Source of the DNA: an uncultured bacterium
GTDB taxonomy: Bacteria; Cyanobacteriota; Vampirovibrionia; Gastranaerophilales; Gastranaerophilaceae
Direction of reading: 5' to 3'
Length of the DNA stretch: 64,000 bases
Assembly (NCBI GenBank): GCA_900553895.1
Contig: USFB01000002.1
Location: 1 to 64,000, forward strand
Shown: piece by piece, positions 1 to 8,727 of the stretch
How positions within the stretch are numbered: position 1 is the stretch's first letter
Layout: each line of letters starts with the position of its first letter
Notes under the pieces: generated by a model
Told to the model about the DNA's origin: nothing
Seen by the model: only the letters and a program-made list of their open reading frames with translations
Database searches by the model: none
Made by a program: the position numbers and the translations under genes

Positions 1-1378
1 CTACCATCGGTGTTTTAGCTTCGTCTTTTTTGAATGTGTAATGATAGAAATCTAAATTCTTCAATTCGTCCAAACCTGCTGTGTATTTTTCGCCAACATT
101 CTTCAAACGACGGTCAGATTTTAGCTGCGCTCCACATGTATTGTTTGGTAATGTGATTATTCTATGACCGGAATAATCCCCATCTTTGAAAGCAGGACGA
201 CCAAAATAGTTCCAACCACCACCATCTGATAAACGTTCATTTATTCTTAAGGCAACATATTTATTTTCGTTAACACCTAATTCGACATTTCCATCGACTC
301 TTAAATTTCCCGGAATATAAACTGTATCTCTATCGGTTCCTAATACAATTTGGTTTTCTGCAGTTGTTTGTGCACCAGAACCAATTGCCGTGCTATATCG
401 ATGTGTAGCTGAAGTAGCTCTACTGTTGTTTATTCTATCATTCAACGAACCAATAGCCACAGACCTTTTGGCAGTTGCCTGTGCATCTAGACCAATAGCA
501 ACACTACCAGAGACAGTATTATCAGAATTTATACCAGTCCTTGCACCTGGTCCAATCGCAACTGAATAATTACCATAAGCTTGTGTTTTTGGACTAGTAT
601 TAAGCCCCTTTGCGGCTCCTAAAGCAACAGAATAAACTCCAAAAGCTTGTGCCCCTGCACCGATTGCAATTGCGCCTTCATCGCTTGCTAATGGTGATTG
701 ATGGCTATTATTACGAAAATTTGATGTTCCTATAGCTATTGATCTTGTGCCTTCAGAGCGTGCTCCTTGTCCTATTGCAATAGCTCCATCACCAGTAGCA
801 TTGGTTCGATTCAATCGATCACTAGTATTTCTAGCCATTCTACTACCAATAGCAACTGCATTATCAGCAGCTGTACTTTCAAATCCGATTGCAACATTGT
901 GTGTACCACTAATATTAGTGCCTTCTCCTATCGCAACAATATTTGTTGGAGTTCCAGAGATATTCTGTCCCATGCCAAGTGCAACTGAATTATTTCCAAC
1001 CACCGCATTACTCATTGTAACAACACCGGTTGTTGCGTTCATATTTATTTGACCGCTATATGTGCCATTAGCATCCGCAAAGGCTAATGCCGGATGGTTT
1101 TCATCATTTCCGCTAGCTATAATTAATCTTGGTCTTGTCGGTCCACCGTTATTGTTGTAATTTAGCGAACCGATAATTGCGCTTGCGTCGCTTCCATTCA
1201 TATTATAAGCAATGCTGTTCCCTAGTCCTGTGAACACCCAAGGACTGTCGCCTGAACCGGCATTTCTTGCCATTTTTTTTGTAACCATTGGAGCTGTTGC
1301 AGCTGCAATTATTGCTACAATAAGCAACACAACCATCATTTCCATTAAAGAAAATGCGTTTAAATATCTCTTTTTCAC
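1..1378 (-). CDS. Prepilin-like protein with YadA-like head repeats and S74 chaperone domain (partial)
   Basis: The reading frame is open for 459 codons and leaves the window at the left edge, so the C-terminus is missing. I chose GTG at 1378 because GAGAGG lies just upstream and a prepilin leader follows: a short basic stretch, then A/FSLME with Glu at +5, then about 20 hydrophobic residues. This resembles a type IV pilin/pseudopilin N-terminus, although Ala replaces the usual Gly at -1. From about residue 120 to 370 there are repeated SVAIG/AIAIG-type units with variable spacers, as in trimeric YadA-like heads. Near residue 420 comes SDRRLKN, the opening of an S74 (endosialidase-type) intramolecular chaperone, still open at the edge. 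The likely product is a surface or pseudopilus-tip fibre that trimerises. Function is inferred from domains only; I checked the frame codon by codon through the repeats and found no break. Confidence 0.8.
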   Translation of the reverse strand, partial: MKKRYLNAFSLMEMMVVLLIVAIIAAATAPMVTKKMARNAGSGDSPWVFTGLGNSIAYNMNGSDASAIIGSLNYNNNGGPTRPRLIIASGNDENHPALAFADANGTYSGQINMNATTGVVTMSNAVVGNNSVALGMGQNISGTPTNIVAIGEGTNISGTHNVAIGFESTAADNAVAIGSRMARNTSDRLNRTNATGDGAIAIGQGARSEGTRSIAIGTSNFRNNSHQSPLASDEGAIAIGAGAQAFGVYSVALGAAKGLNTSPKTQAYGNYSVAIGPGARTGINSDNTVSGSVAIGLDAQATAKRSVAIGSLNDRINNSRATSATHRYSTAIGSGAQTTAENQIVLGTDRDTVYIPGNLRVDGNVELGVNENKYVALRINERLSDGGGWNYFGRPAFKDGDYSGHRIITLPNNTCGAQLKSDRRLKNVGEKYTAGLDELKNLDFYHYTFKKDEAKTPMV

Positions 1379-1600
1379 TAATACCTCTCACTTTCCAAAA
1401 ATAAATATTTAAATTTTGTACCAATATAATAACATTTTTTTTTTTTCATTGCAATATGCAATATATGTGGTATTAGTTTTTTGAGTGCAGAAAATTTTGT
1501 TTTTTAGATATTGGAGTTGAGAGAGGACGTTTAGAAGAAGAATTTGGAGCGAGGGGAGAATATTGCCGGTTTTAATCAGCCCCAATCAGAATTTCTAAGA

Positions 1601-1730
1601 TAACAGTTTCTAAAAAGCTGGATTGCTTCAGGCTAATCGCCTTCGCAATGACATGGCGTGAGACTACCGGTTGGGCGTCATTGTGAGGTGCGATTAGCAC
1701 CGAAACAATCCAGCTTTTTAGAAACTGTTA
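1601..1730. repeat. Long imperfect inverted repeat (MITE-like)
   Basis: The outer 25 bases (1601-1625) are the exact reverse complement of 1706-1730, and the inner arms are also largely complementary, leaving a centre around 1655-1675. The arm text (CTGGATTG, CAATGAC, GCGATTAGC) resembles dispersed palindromic repeats seen in many bacterial genomes. It encodes nothing. It occupies much of the 550-base gap between the divergently transcribed pilin-like gene and the flavodiiron gene. Confidence 0.85.
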
Positions 1731-1821
1731 TTTTAAATCTGTACTATACATCGTTTACTTGTACTTCTAATTTTGACTATATTTTAAAGAATCATAAATA
1801 ATTTTAATTGGACACTGGTGC

Positions 1822-1867
1822 CATTGGGGGAGAGAGGGGGCTAAAGTCGTTCTATTAGCATACACTT
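1822..1867. repeat. Partial copy of the 55.1 kb repeat family
   Basis: The run from the G-rich GGGGGAGAGAGG through CTAAAGTCGTTC, ATTAGC and ACTTG matches the centre of the large inverted repeat at 55121-55252 with a few substitutions. Only one half is present here, and it ends just before the promoter of the flavodiiron gene. Confidence 0.6.
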
Positions 1868-1894
1868 GTGGATATGCTTGAAATAATCTTTTTA

Positions 1895-1903
1895 TGCTAT
1901 AAT
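1895..1903 (+). promoter_or_regulatory. Extended -10 promoter of the flavodiiron gene
   Basis: TGCTATAAT is an extended -10 box. A TTGAAA lies 14 bases upstream of the hexamer, short for a -35, so the TG extension probably matters. The predicted transcript has a leader of about 20 bases that includes the ribosome binding site GGGAG. Confidence 0.55.
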
Positions 1904-1930
1904 GCATTGTGTATTGAGGGAGATTTAACT

Positions 1931-3133
1931 ATGCACAATGTAAGAAAAATTACAGAGGATTTGTTTTATATAGGCTGTTCAGACAGAAGATTAAGCCTTT
2001 TTGAAAGTGCTTATCCTGTTAAAGACGGAGTGTCTTACAATTCGTACGTATTAAAGGATGAAAAAAATGTTTTGTTTGATACCGTTGACAAAGTTTGTGC
2101 CGAACAGTTTTTTGAGAATCTAGCACAAGCTCTTGACGGAGAAAAGTTAGATTATTTGATTGTGCAACACATGGAACCTGACCACTGTGCATTAATAGCG
2201 GAAGTCGTTAAACTTTACCCTGAACTGCAAATTGTTTGCACTGCGAAAACCGTTGGAATGATAAAACAGTTCTTTAATATAGATATTGATTCTCGCGCAA
2301 TTGTTGTAAAAGAAGGTGACACGCTAAATACAGGAAAACACGAATTCCAATTTATTCTTGCTCCGATGGTGCATTGGCCGGAAGTTATGGTAACTTACGA
2401 TAAAACTGATAAGATTTTATTCTCAGCTGATGCGTTTGGCTCTTTTGGTGCAATTAACGGCAATTTGTTTGATGATGAAGTTAATTGGGAATGTGATTAT
2501 TTAGATGAAGCAAGAAGATATTACACAAATATTGTCGGCAAATATGGTTTGCAGGTTCAAATGCTTCTAAAGAAAGCTAAAGGGCTTGATATAAACCTAA
2601 TTTGTCCTTTACATGGCTTATTAATAAAACAAAATATCGGCTTGTTTATTGAAAAATATGATAAATGGTCAACTTATACGCCGGAAGAAAACTCTGTGTT
2701 AATCGCTTACTCTTCTGTTTACGGTGGCACTGAAAGTGTTGCAAATCTTGTAGCTGCAAAGCTTGCTGATAAAGGCGTTAAAAATATAAAGATGTTTGAC
2801 GTATCAATGACACACACATCTTTTGTTCTTGCAGAAGCCTTTAAATATTCTCACATTGTACTTGCGACTACGACATATAATGCTGGGATTTTTGAATCAA
2901 TGGAAGCGTTTTTACATGTTTTAAGTGCGCATAATTTGCAAAACAGAAAATATGTACTCATCCAAAACGGAAGTTGGGCACCAACTTGTGGAAAACAAAT
3001 GCGTGAAATACTGGAAAAAGTTAATGGTTCAGAAATCTTGAACGATGCAATTTGTATTAAATCAACACTAAAAGAAGAACAGCTTATTGAATTAGATAAT
3101 ATGGTTGATGTTGTTGTAAAATCTTTGAACTAA
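1931..3133 (+). CDS. fprA: Flavodiiron protein (A-type flavoprotein, O2/NO reductase)
   Basis: A 400-residue protein, the usual length for the family. The N-terminal half is a metallo-beta-lactamase-like domain with the diiron ligand signature HMEPDH at residues 80-85 and further His/Asp ligands downstream. The C-terminal half is a flavodoxin domain that binds FMN, with the phosphate-loop text YSSVYGGTE. Such proteins reduce O2 to water and/or NO to N2O in the cytoplasm of anaerobes, taking electrons from rubredoxin, which is encoded immediately downstream. I prefer the ATG at 1931 over the in-frame TTG-type start at 1868: GGGAG lies 8-9 bases before it, the protein then starts like known homologues, and the promoter -10 box lies inside the extra 5' sequence. 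Confidence 0.93.
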   Translation: MHNVRKITEDLFYIGCSDRRLSLFESAYPVKDGVSYNSYVLKDEKNVLFDTVDKVCAEQFFENLAQALDGEKLDYLIVQHMEPDHCALIAEVVKLYPELQIVCTAKTVGMIKQFFNIDIDSRAIVVKEGDTLNTGKHEFQFILAPMVHWPEVMVTYDKTDKILFSADAFGSFGAINGNLFDDEVNWECDYLDEARRYYTNIVGKYGLQVQMLLKKAKGLDINLICPLHGLLIKQNIGLFIEKYDKWSTYTPEENSVLIAYSSVYGGTESVANLVAAKLADKGVKNIKMFDVSMTHTSFVLAEAFKYSHIVLATTTYNAGIFESMEAFLHVLSAHNLQNRKYVLIQNGSWAPTCGKQMREILEKVNGSEILNDAICIKSTLKEEQLIELDNMVDVVVKSLN

Positions 3134-3219
3134 GTTTTAACTAAATGTTGTAATTCCAATAGAAATGTTCTTCAACTTAATGTAATATATAAAAGTAATC
3201 AAAAATAAAGGAGAATATC

Positions 3220-3378
3220 ATGCAAAAATACATTTGTACAGTTTGTCACTACGAATACGATCCAGCAGTTGGCGATCCTGATAACGGAATTCAACCGGGA
3301 ACTGCGTTTGAAGATTTGCCGGAAGATTGGACTTGCCCGCTTTGTGCAGTTGGGAAAGACATGTTCGAAGCTGAATAA
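3220..3378 (+). CDS. Rubredoxin
   Basis: A 52-residue protein. Two iron-binding CxxC pairs are visible: CTVC at residues 6-9 and CPLC at 39-42, with the conserved aromatic and Gly/Pro text between them (EYDPAVGDPDNGI, EDLPEDWTCPLC). It carries one Fe(Cys)4 centre and passes single electrons. The start has a good AAAGGAGA site. It lies 86 bases after the flavodiiron gene in the same direction and is very likely its electron donor; the two probably form one transcript ending at the hairpin at 3385-3429. Too short to appear in many gene calls, but the family is unmistakable. Confidence 0.95.
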   Translation: MQKYICTVCHYEYDPAVGDPDNGIQPGTAFEDLPEDWTCPLCAVGKDMFEAE

Positions 3379-3384
3379 AATTTA

Positions 3385-3429
3385 AAATCAAAGGGCTTGC
3401 TTTTTAGAAAAAAGCAAGCCCTTTGATTT
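3385..3429. terminator. Bidirectional intrinsic terminator
   Basis: A 20-base arm (3385-3404) pairs exactly with 3410-3429 around a 5-base loop, with A/T runs on both sides. It separates rubredoxin (plus strand) from the converging macA-like gene (minus strand) and can serve both. Confidence 0.9.
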
Positions 3430-3440
3430 ATAAAAATTAT

Positions 3441-4613
3441 CTACATTCTTGGTGGCGGAGCGTCATTAGATTTCTTTTTTCCACCGCCTTTTATACCAAC
3501 AAGAACCTTTTCACCTTCTTTTATATTATCTCCGATAACTTCTGTATACGAATCATCGCTTGCGCCTGTTTTGATATCAATTCTTGCAAGCTTCAAACCG
3601 TCTTTAATCCAAAGCCCCTGTGTTTTATATTTTTGACCGTCAGTTTTAGGAGTAAATTTTAAAGCAATATTCGGAACGCAAAGAACATTTTCGTTTTTAG
3701 CAGTTATAATTGAAACATTCGCCGTCATACCCGGTTTAAGCTTTAAATCACTGTTATCAACAGTTACAATTACAGAATAAGTTACAACATTTGAAACCGT
3801 AGTCGGTGAAATTCTAACTTGTGTAACTTTTCCATAAAATTCGCTGTTTGGATATCCGTCAAGCGTATAAGTTACATCTTGCCCTTCTTTAACCTCGCCT
3901 ATATCAGCTTCCGAAACATTTACTTCAATTTGCATTTTCTCTAAATCTTGCGCTATTGTAAATAATTCAGGAGCCTGGAAACTTGCAGCAACCGGCTGTC
4001 CCAAGTCTATTTCACGAGAAATAATCATACCATCAACAGGCGCAGTAATTTTTGTATAATTCAAATTCACCAAAGACTGATTATATTGCGCTCTTGCTTG
4101 TGTAATTTTTGCTCTTGCTGCGTTTACTTGTGCCAAATCTGCTTTATAATCCGCTTCTGCTTGGTCAAGTTCTGATTTCGGAACAAAACTTCTCGCATAA
4201 AGATTTTTGTAACGTCGAAGAGTTTTTGCACTCATCTCATAAGTAGCTTGTTTATTAGCCAAATCCGCTTGTGCAGAATTAACAGACGCCAAATTTTGGT
4301 CAACGGTCGCTTGGAAAGTTCTAGGGTCAATTTCTGCAAGCAACTGACCTTTTTTAACAACAGAATTAAAGTCAACATAAATCGCGCTAATTAATCCTGA
4401 AACTGTAGAACCGACAGAAACCGTATTTACAGGGTTAATTGTACCTGAAGCTTCAACAACTTGAGTGATTGTTCGTCTTTCAATCGGCGCAGTTTCATAT
4501 TCAACTTTGTTTTTCATCATGTCGGAAATCACCGTAAACACAACAAAAATGGTCACAATTCCTGCCGTTATATATCTTTTCTTTATCGTTTTTATTTTAT
4601 CTAAAATCTTCAT
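3441..4613 (-). CDS. MacA-like periplasmic adaptor subunit (HlyD/RND family)
   Basis: A 390-residue membrane fusion protein. Residues about 13-32 form an N-terminal membrane anchor; then comes the barrel-sandwich (lipoyl-like) text GTINPVNTVSVGSTVSG, a long Ala/Gln-rich coiled-coil hairpin (about residues 100-190), the second lipoyl half (ITAPVDGMII) and a beta-barrel region with KPGMTANV. It would bridge an inner-membrane transporter to a TolC-like channel. Its ATG overlaps the stop of the upstream tolC-like gene by 4 bases, so the two are translationally coupled. No MacB permease is encoded next to it, so the partner transporter lies elsewhere. The substrate is unknown. Confidence 0.9.
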   Translation of the reverse strand: MKILDKIKTIKKRYITAGIVTIFVVFTVISDMMKNKVEYETAPIERRTITQVVEASGTINPVNTVSVGSTVSGLISAIYVDFNSVVKKGQLLAEIDPRTFQATVDQNLASVNSAQADLANKQATYEMSAKTLRRYKNLYARSFVPKSELDQAEADYKADLAQVNAARAKITQARAQYNQSLVNLNYTKITAPVDGMIISREIDLGQPVAASFQAPELFTIAQDLEKMQIEVNVSEADIGEVKEGQDVTYTLDGYPNSEFYGKVTQVRISPTTVSNVVTYSVIVTVDNSDLKLKPGMTANVSIITAKNENVLCVPNIALKFTPKTDGQKYKTQGLWIKDGLKLARIDIKTGASDDSYTEVIGDNIKEGEKVLVGIKGGGKKKSNDAPPPRM

Positions 4614-6154
4614 ACGTTATCCTTTTTGGAATTCTTTTGATTACTTTTTACGCTCACTTTATTTTTTTCTTGTTTCTTTAAATCCTTTTGAAAATCTTTA
4701 ACATCTTCTACTGTCAAAGTTTCTTCTTGCGGAAGTGCAATTTCTCTTTCAAGCGTTGCCCTCGCTACATTATAATTATAAACGGCCTGAACATAAGAAC
4801 TTTGAGCATTATTGTAATTCACTCTCGCATCCTGTAACTGAATATAATCACCCAAACCAACGCTGTATCGTCCGTCTGCAAGTTCTAGGTTTTCTAAAGT
4901 TTGACGTACCTTTGTTTCAAGTAGCGGAATTTGTTTTTCAAGCTGAATCATATCAACATAAGCACTTTGAATATCAAAATACAAATTTTGATTAAGTAAT
5001 TCCACTTCAGTTTTCGCAAGATTCAATTGAGAATTAGCAATATCAACTTCGTGCTTAACTTGCATCATATTAAATGTTGTATTCAAATTCACGGAAACAT
5101 TCATTCCACTATCAGCATAATTACGATTGTTTGCGTAACTGTAACCCACTCCACCTTTTAAATCAGGCAAATATTGACGCTTAGTAAGTAAAACATATTG
5201 TCTCATAGCTTTAACTGTCGCATTCAAAGCTTTCAAATCAGGACGATTTTCTTTTGCTATACTTACTGATTTTTCAAATGTATAAGGATATTTTTGAAAA
5301 ACATAATTCTTCAAAAAATCCGCTTTCTCGGCTTTTACGGCATAAGTCGCGCTTGAAACATCATCTGGCAAAGTAAGAAGTTTTTTGTAGTTTTCAATGT
5401 TTGTCAAACTCATCGGCACATAAGGATTGCCAAGGTTAAAAGTTTCTGTATTTTTTATACTATAACTCGGCGCATAAGCTACATACATGGAATTATTCAA
5501 ACTTACAATTGCATTTTTATAAGTGTTTTCAGCTTTTACTAACGCAATTTTTGAATCACTCAAATTAACTTCTGCGTTTACCAAATCAATTTTGGATTTC
5601 AAACCCTCATCAAAATAAGCAAGCGTCCTTTGATAGTTTCTCTCGTTAATCTGAACATTTAAACGCTCAACCTCCATCAAAGATTTTGCCGCCAAAACTC
5701 CATAGTATTGAAGTTTTACATTATAAATTGTTGTCAAAACCATTTCATCAAAATCAAATTCTGCTGCAATTTTGTTGAATTTTTCCATTCTGATATTCGC
5801 GTCAGTTTTACCGAAATTCCACAAAAGTTGTGATAAAGAAGCATCAAACCCCGGTAAGGTTCTTGTTTGATAACTTCCAAAATTGTGACTTCTTTCACCA
5901 AAGCCCTGTTTATACCCTGCACCCAAGCTTATACTAGGGAAATATGCCGATTTTGCAACTCCAACAGTAGATTTTGCAACATCAAGATTTAAGATATATT
6001 TTTTGATTACAGGACTGTTATTAAGTGCGATTTTTATACAATCATTCAATCCCAAATCAGAATTTTGTTCGATTTTTATATTTTGTATTGCGCCTGCCTG
6101 AAGACTCAAACTCAAACATAATGCGACTATTACAAACTTTATTTTAATTTTCAT
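4610..6154 (-). CDS. TolC-like outer-membrane efflux protein
   Basis: A 514-residue protein with a signal peptide (hydrophobic stretch ending near SLQAGA) and two repeats of the OEP family, each with long helices rich in Leu/Asn/Ala (ARVNYNNAQSSYVQAVYNY near the C-terminus). The family trimerises into an outer-membrane beta-barrel plus periplasmic tunnel. The last 40 residues are Lys-rich and probably disordered. It is co-transcribed with the macA-like gene, which starts within its stop codon. A TATAAT at 6200-6195 gives it a possible promoter of its own after mutS2. A paralogue lies at 26721-28202. Confidence 0.9.
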   Translation of the reverse strand: MKIKIKFVIVALCLSLSLQAGAIQNIKIEQNSDLGLNDCIKIALNNSPVIKKYILNLDVAKSTVGVAKSAYFPSISLGAGYKQGFGERSHNFGSYQTRTLPGFDASLSQLLWNFGKTDANIRMEKFNKIAAEFDFDEMVLTTIYNVKLQYYGVLAAKSLMEVERLNVQINERNYQRTLAYFDEGLKSKIDLVNAEVNLSDSKIALVKAENTYKNAIVSLNNSMYVAYAPSYSIKNTETFNLGNPYVPMSLTNIENYKKLLTLPDDVSSATYAVKAEKADFLKNYVFQKYPYTFEKSVSIAKENRPDLKALNATVKAMRQYVLLTKRQYLPDLKGGVGYSYANNRNYADSGMNVSVNLNTTFNMMQVKHEVDIANSQLNLAKTEVELLNQNLYFDIQSAYVDMIQLEKQIPLLETKVRQTLENLELADGRYSVGLGDYIQLQDARVNYNNAQSSYVQAVYNYNVARATLEREIALPQEETLTVEDVKDFQKDLKKQEKNKVSVKSNQKNSKKDNV

Positions 6155-6242
6155 AAATTCATCTGTTTACATTTAAACACAACATTACTACTACATTATA
6201 AACGACAAAAAAATATTTATGTTCATTTTTTTAGATGAAATT

Positions 6243-8609
6243 TTATTTTATATCAACTACGCTTACGCCATCGCCGCCTTCGGTGTCTTCGCCGACTCTG
6301 AATTTAGCAACATAAGGTGATGTTGAAAGAAAATCTCTTACTGCACTTTTTAGTGCGCCAGTTCCATGTCCGTGAATAATATAAACAGGGGAAAGATTTG
6401 CTAAGCTTGCTTTATCCAAGTAAACTTCTAAATTATCCAAAGCTTCCTCAACTCTTTCACCACGTAAATCCAATTCATTAGATACATCCAAACGTCTTAC
6501 GGAGAATGTAGTATCTTTCTTTAGTGCGCCCAACGGTAAATGAACTTTCTTTGCCAATTGTGGATTATAAACTGCAAGCTTATTTTTCTTAACTTTGGTT
6601 TTAATCATTCCCATCTGAATATACAAAGCATCGTTTTTGTCAGGCAAAGAAAGCACTGTAACTTGTTGATTCAAGTCCTTAATCATCACCTTGTCATTAA
6701 CTTGAACCTTTGTCCAATCAAGTTCTAAATATTGTTCTTTTTCTTCTAATTCGTGCATCCCCGAACGGAAACTTTGTTCAATCAATGCCAAACGTTCATA
6801 AGAACGACGCGCAATTTTTTCGGATTTTTCACGTCTTAATTCTGTTAAAATTTCTTTGATTTCCGCCTTAGCTTCATCAAGCTGACCTTCAAATTTATCT
6901 TTAATAATCTTTAAAGACTTTTTCTTTTCTTTTTTATGCACAGAAAGTTCTTTTTCATAATGTTTTTTTAATTCGTCAGCTTCTGCATTTTTTGATTCAG
7001 CTTCCTTAAGATTTGTATCTAACCTTTGCTGAGTATCTTGAAGTCTTTCTACAACAAGGCTGGATGTATCACGCTGCGTAATCAGAAGTTCTTTTGCTTC
7101 CCAAACCAAATTTTCAGGCAAACCCAAATTCGAAGCAATCGAAATCGCATTGCTTAACCCTGGTATACCGATTATCAATTTATAAGTTGGCGACAAAGAT
7201 TCAGTATCAAATTCAACACTCGCATTTTTAAAATACGGGTCTGTATATTCTAAAGTTTTTAATTCTCCGTAGTGAGTTGTTATAATTGACTGAGCGTGAC
7301 GCTTTGCAAACTCTTTCATTATAATTTCTGCCAAAGTTGCGCCTTCCTGAGGGTCTGTACCTGCACAAAGTTCATCAATCAAAATAAATGTTTCAGAATC
7401 TGCATTTTCTAAAATATCAATTACGTTTTTCATGTGAGATGAAAAAGTTGATAAGTTTTGCAAAATACTTTGTTCATCTCCTATATCAGCCAAAACTTTT
7501 TCAAACGGATAAATATGAGCTTCTGCGCAAGGCAAAAATAAACCCGACTTCATCATTAAAATAAACAATCCGACGGTTTTCAATGCGACAGTTTTACCGC
7601 CCGTATTAGAACCTGTGATAACAACAGATTTATAAGTTTCACCAATCTCGAAATCATTTTCAACGATTTTTTCAACGTGACCAATTAAAAGCGGATGGCG
7701 CATTAAATCAATCTTAATTTTTCTATCAACATTAACTTCCGGTTCAATTGCTTGAATCTTAACAGCATATCTTGCTTTTGCAAAATGAAAATCTATTTGA
7801 GCAAGTAAATTTTCAGTATTAATTAAGCTATCCATTTCTTTGCGAACTTCATTGCTTAATGCTGTTAATATTCTGATAATTTCTGCATAAATTTTTGATT
7901 TAATTTCTCTTATTTTATTGTTTATCGGAACAATCTGCGCAGGTTCAATATAGAACGTTTTATTAGTTGCCGAAACATCATGAACAATTCCGCCAACCTT
8001 GCTTTTAGACGAAGCTTTTACTTGAAAAACAATTCTGTCATCTCTTAGAGTATAGATGTTTTCTTGTAAATGTTTTTGGAATTCAGGCGAATTCATCAAC
8101 TCTTGAACGCGTTGTTTTAAGTTGCTTTCTGTATCTCTTAATGAAGCATAAAGCCCCTTTAAATCAGGATTAGCATTTTGTTTAACCGTAAAATTATCAT
8201 CAAAAGTATCAAGAATTTTGTCTTCAAGCTCTTTATTTGAATACAAATCATTCGTAAGTTCGTGCATAGTTGCATCAAACGGAAGATTTTCTTTCAAAAA
8301 ATTTCTGACAATCCTTGAAGTGCGCATTGTTTTTGCAATATCAACAAGTTCTTCTTCTACAAAATACTCGTTACGTTCTCTTAATATTTTGAAATTTTGT
8401 ACTTTATCAATCGGAATATCACGAGCTAAATCCAAAACATCTTTAGCTTCACGAGTCAAAATTATTTGAGCCTGAATATCGTCCGCTTTTACAAACGGAG
8501 TTAAATCTAAGCAAAGTCTTTTTGATTGTTCCGTTTTTGCAAACTTTGATAATTCGGCTAAAATTTTGTCGTATTCAAGTGCTTTTTGTGATTTTTGGAT
8601 AATACTCAT
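6243..8609 (-). CDS. mutS2: MutS2 endonuclease / ribosome-rescue ATPase
   Basis: 788 residues, full family length. It has the MutS core and clamp in the first 300 residues, the ABC-type ATPase with Walker A SNTGGKT near 334-340 and a DELCAGTDPQEGA Walker B/signature region, a long charged coiled coil (about 510-640), and a C-terminal Smr nuclease domain (LDLRGERVEEAL, IIHGHGTGALK). It lacks the mismatch-recognition domain of MutS1. Family members act on recombination intermediates and on collided ribosomes. I start it at the ATG at 8609; the TTG-initiated extension to 8657 overlaps a likely promoter (TTGCAG, 16 bases, TATAAT at 8624-8619), so transcription would begin only a few bases before this ATG. 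Confidence 0.93.
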   Translation of the reverse strand: MSIIQKSQKALEYDKILAELSKFAKTEQSKRLCLDLTPFVKADDIQAQIILTREAKDVLDLARDIPIDKVQNFKILRERNEYFVEEELVDIAKTMRTSRIVRNFLKENLPFDATMHELTNDLYSNKELEDKILDTFDDNFTVKQNANPDLKGLYASLRDTESNLKQRVQELMNSPEFQKHLQENIYTLRDDRIVFQVKASSKSKVGGIVHDVSATNKTFYIEPAQIVPINNKIREIKSKIYAEIIRILTALSNEVRKEMDSLINTENLLAQIDFHFAKARYAVKIQAIEPEVNVDRKIKIDLMRHPLLIGHVEKIVENDFEIGETYKSVVITGSNTGGKTVALKTVGLFILMMKSGLFLPCAEAHIYPFEKVLADIGDEQSILQNLSTFSSHMKNVIDILENADSETFILIDELCAGTDPQEGATLAEIIMKEFAKRHAQSIITTHYGELKTLEYTDPYFKNASVEFDTESLSPTYKLIIGIPGLSNAISIASNLGLPENLVWEAKELLITQRDTSSLVVERLQDTQQRLDTNLKEAESKNAEADELKKHYEKELSVHKKEKKKSLKIIKDKFEGQLDEAKAEIKEILTELRREKSEKIARRSYERLALIEQSFRSGMHELEEKEQYLELDWTKVQVNDKVMIKDLNQQVTVLSLPDKNDALYIQMGMIKTKVKKNKLAVYNPQLAKKVHLPLGALKKDTTFSVRRLDVSNELDLRGERVEEALDNLEVYLDKASLANLSPVYIIHGHGTGALKSAVRDFLSTSPYVAKFRVGEDTEGGDGVSVVDIK

Positions 8610-8711
8610 TATAGAATGATTATAAATTATAAAGATTTTTCTGCAAGTGTGTTTCAAAGCTAAATTTTCTTAAGAGTAGCCCATCCGGTACTATTAAGAG
8701 TATTGAGTTTA

Positions 8712-8720
8712 TGCTAAAAT
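8712..8720 (+). promoter_or_regulatory. Extended -10 promoter, near-leaderless
   Basis: TGCTAAAAT precedes the ATG at 8728 by 7 bases, so the message should start at or within a base or two of the start codon. There is no ribosome binding site. Confidence 0.5.
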
Positions 8721-8727
8721 TGCTTTT

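Noticed and set aside
747..1424. Several short ORFs on both strands in the first 1.4 kb
   Set aside because: They are other-frame shadows of the repeat-rich pilin/YadA-like gene, whose minus-strand frame is open throughout and has family-specific residues.
1868..1930. Longer N-terminus for the flavodiiron protein
   Set aside because: It would cover the promoter; the ATG at 1931 has a Shine-Dalgarno site and the family start.
8610..8657. TTG start extending MutS2 by 16 residues
   Set aside because: A -35/-10 pair lies inside this stretch, and the family begins at the internal ATG.
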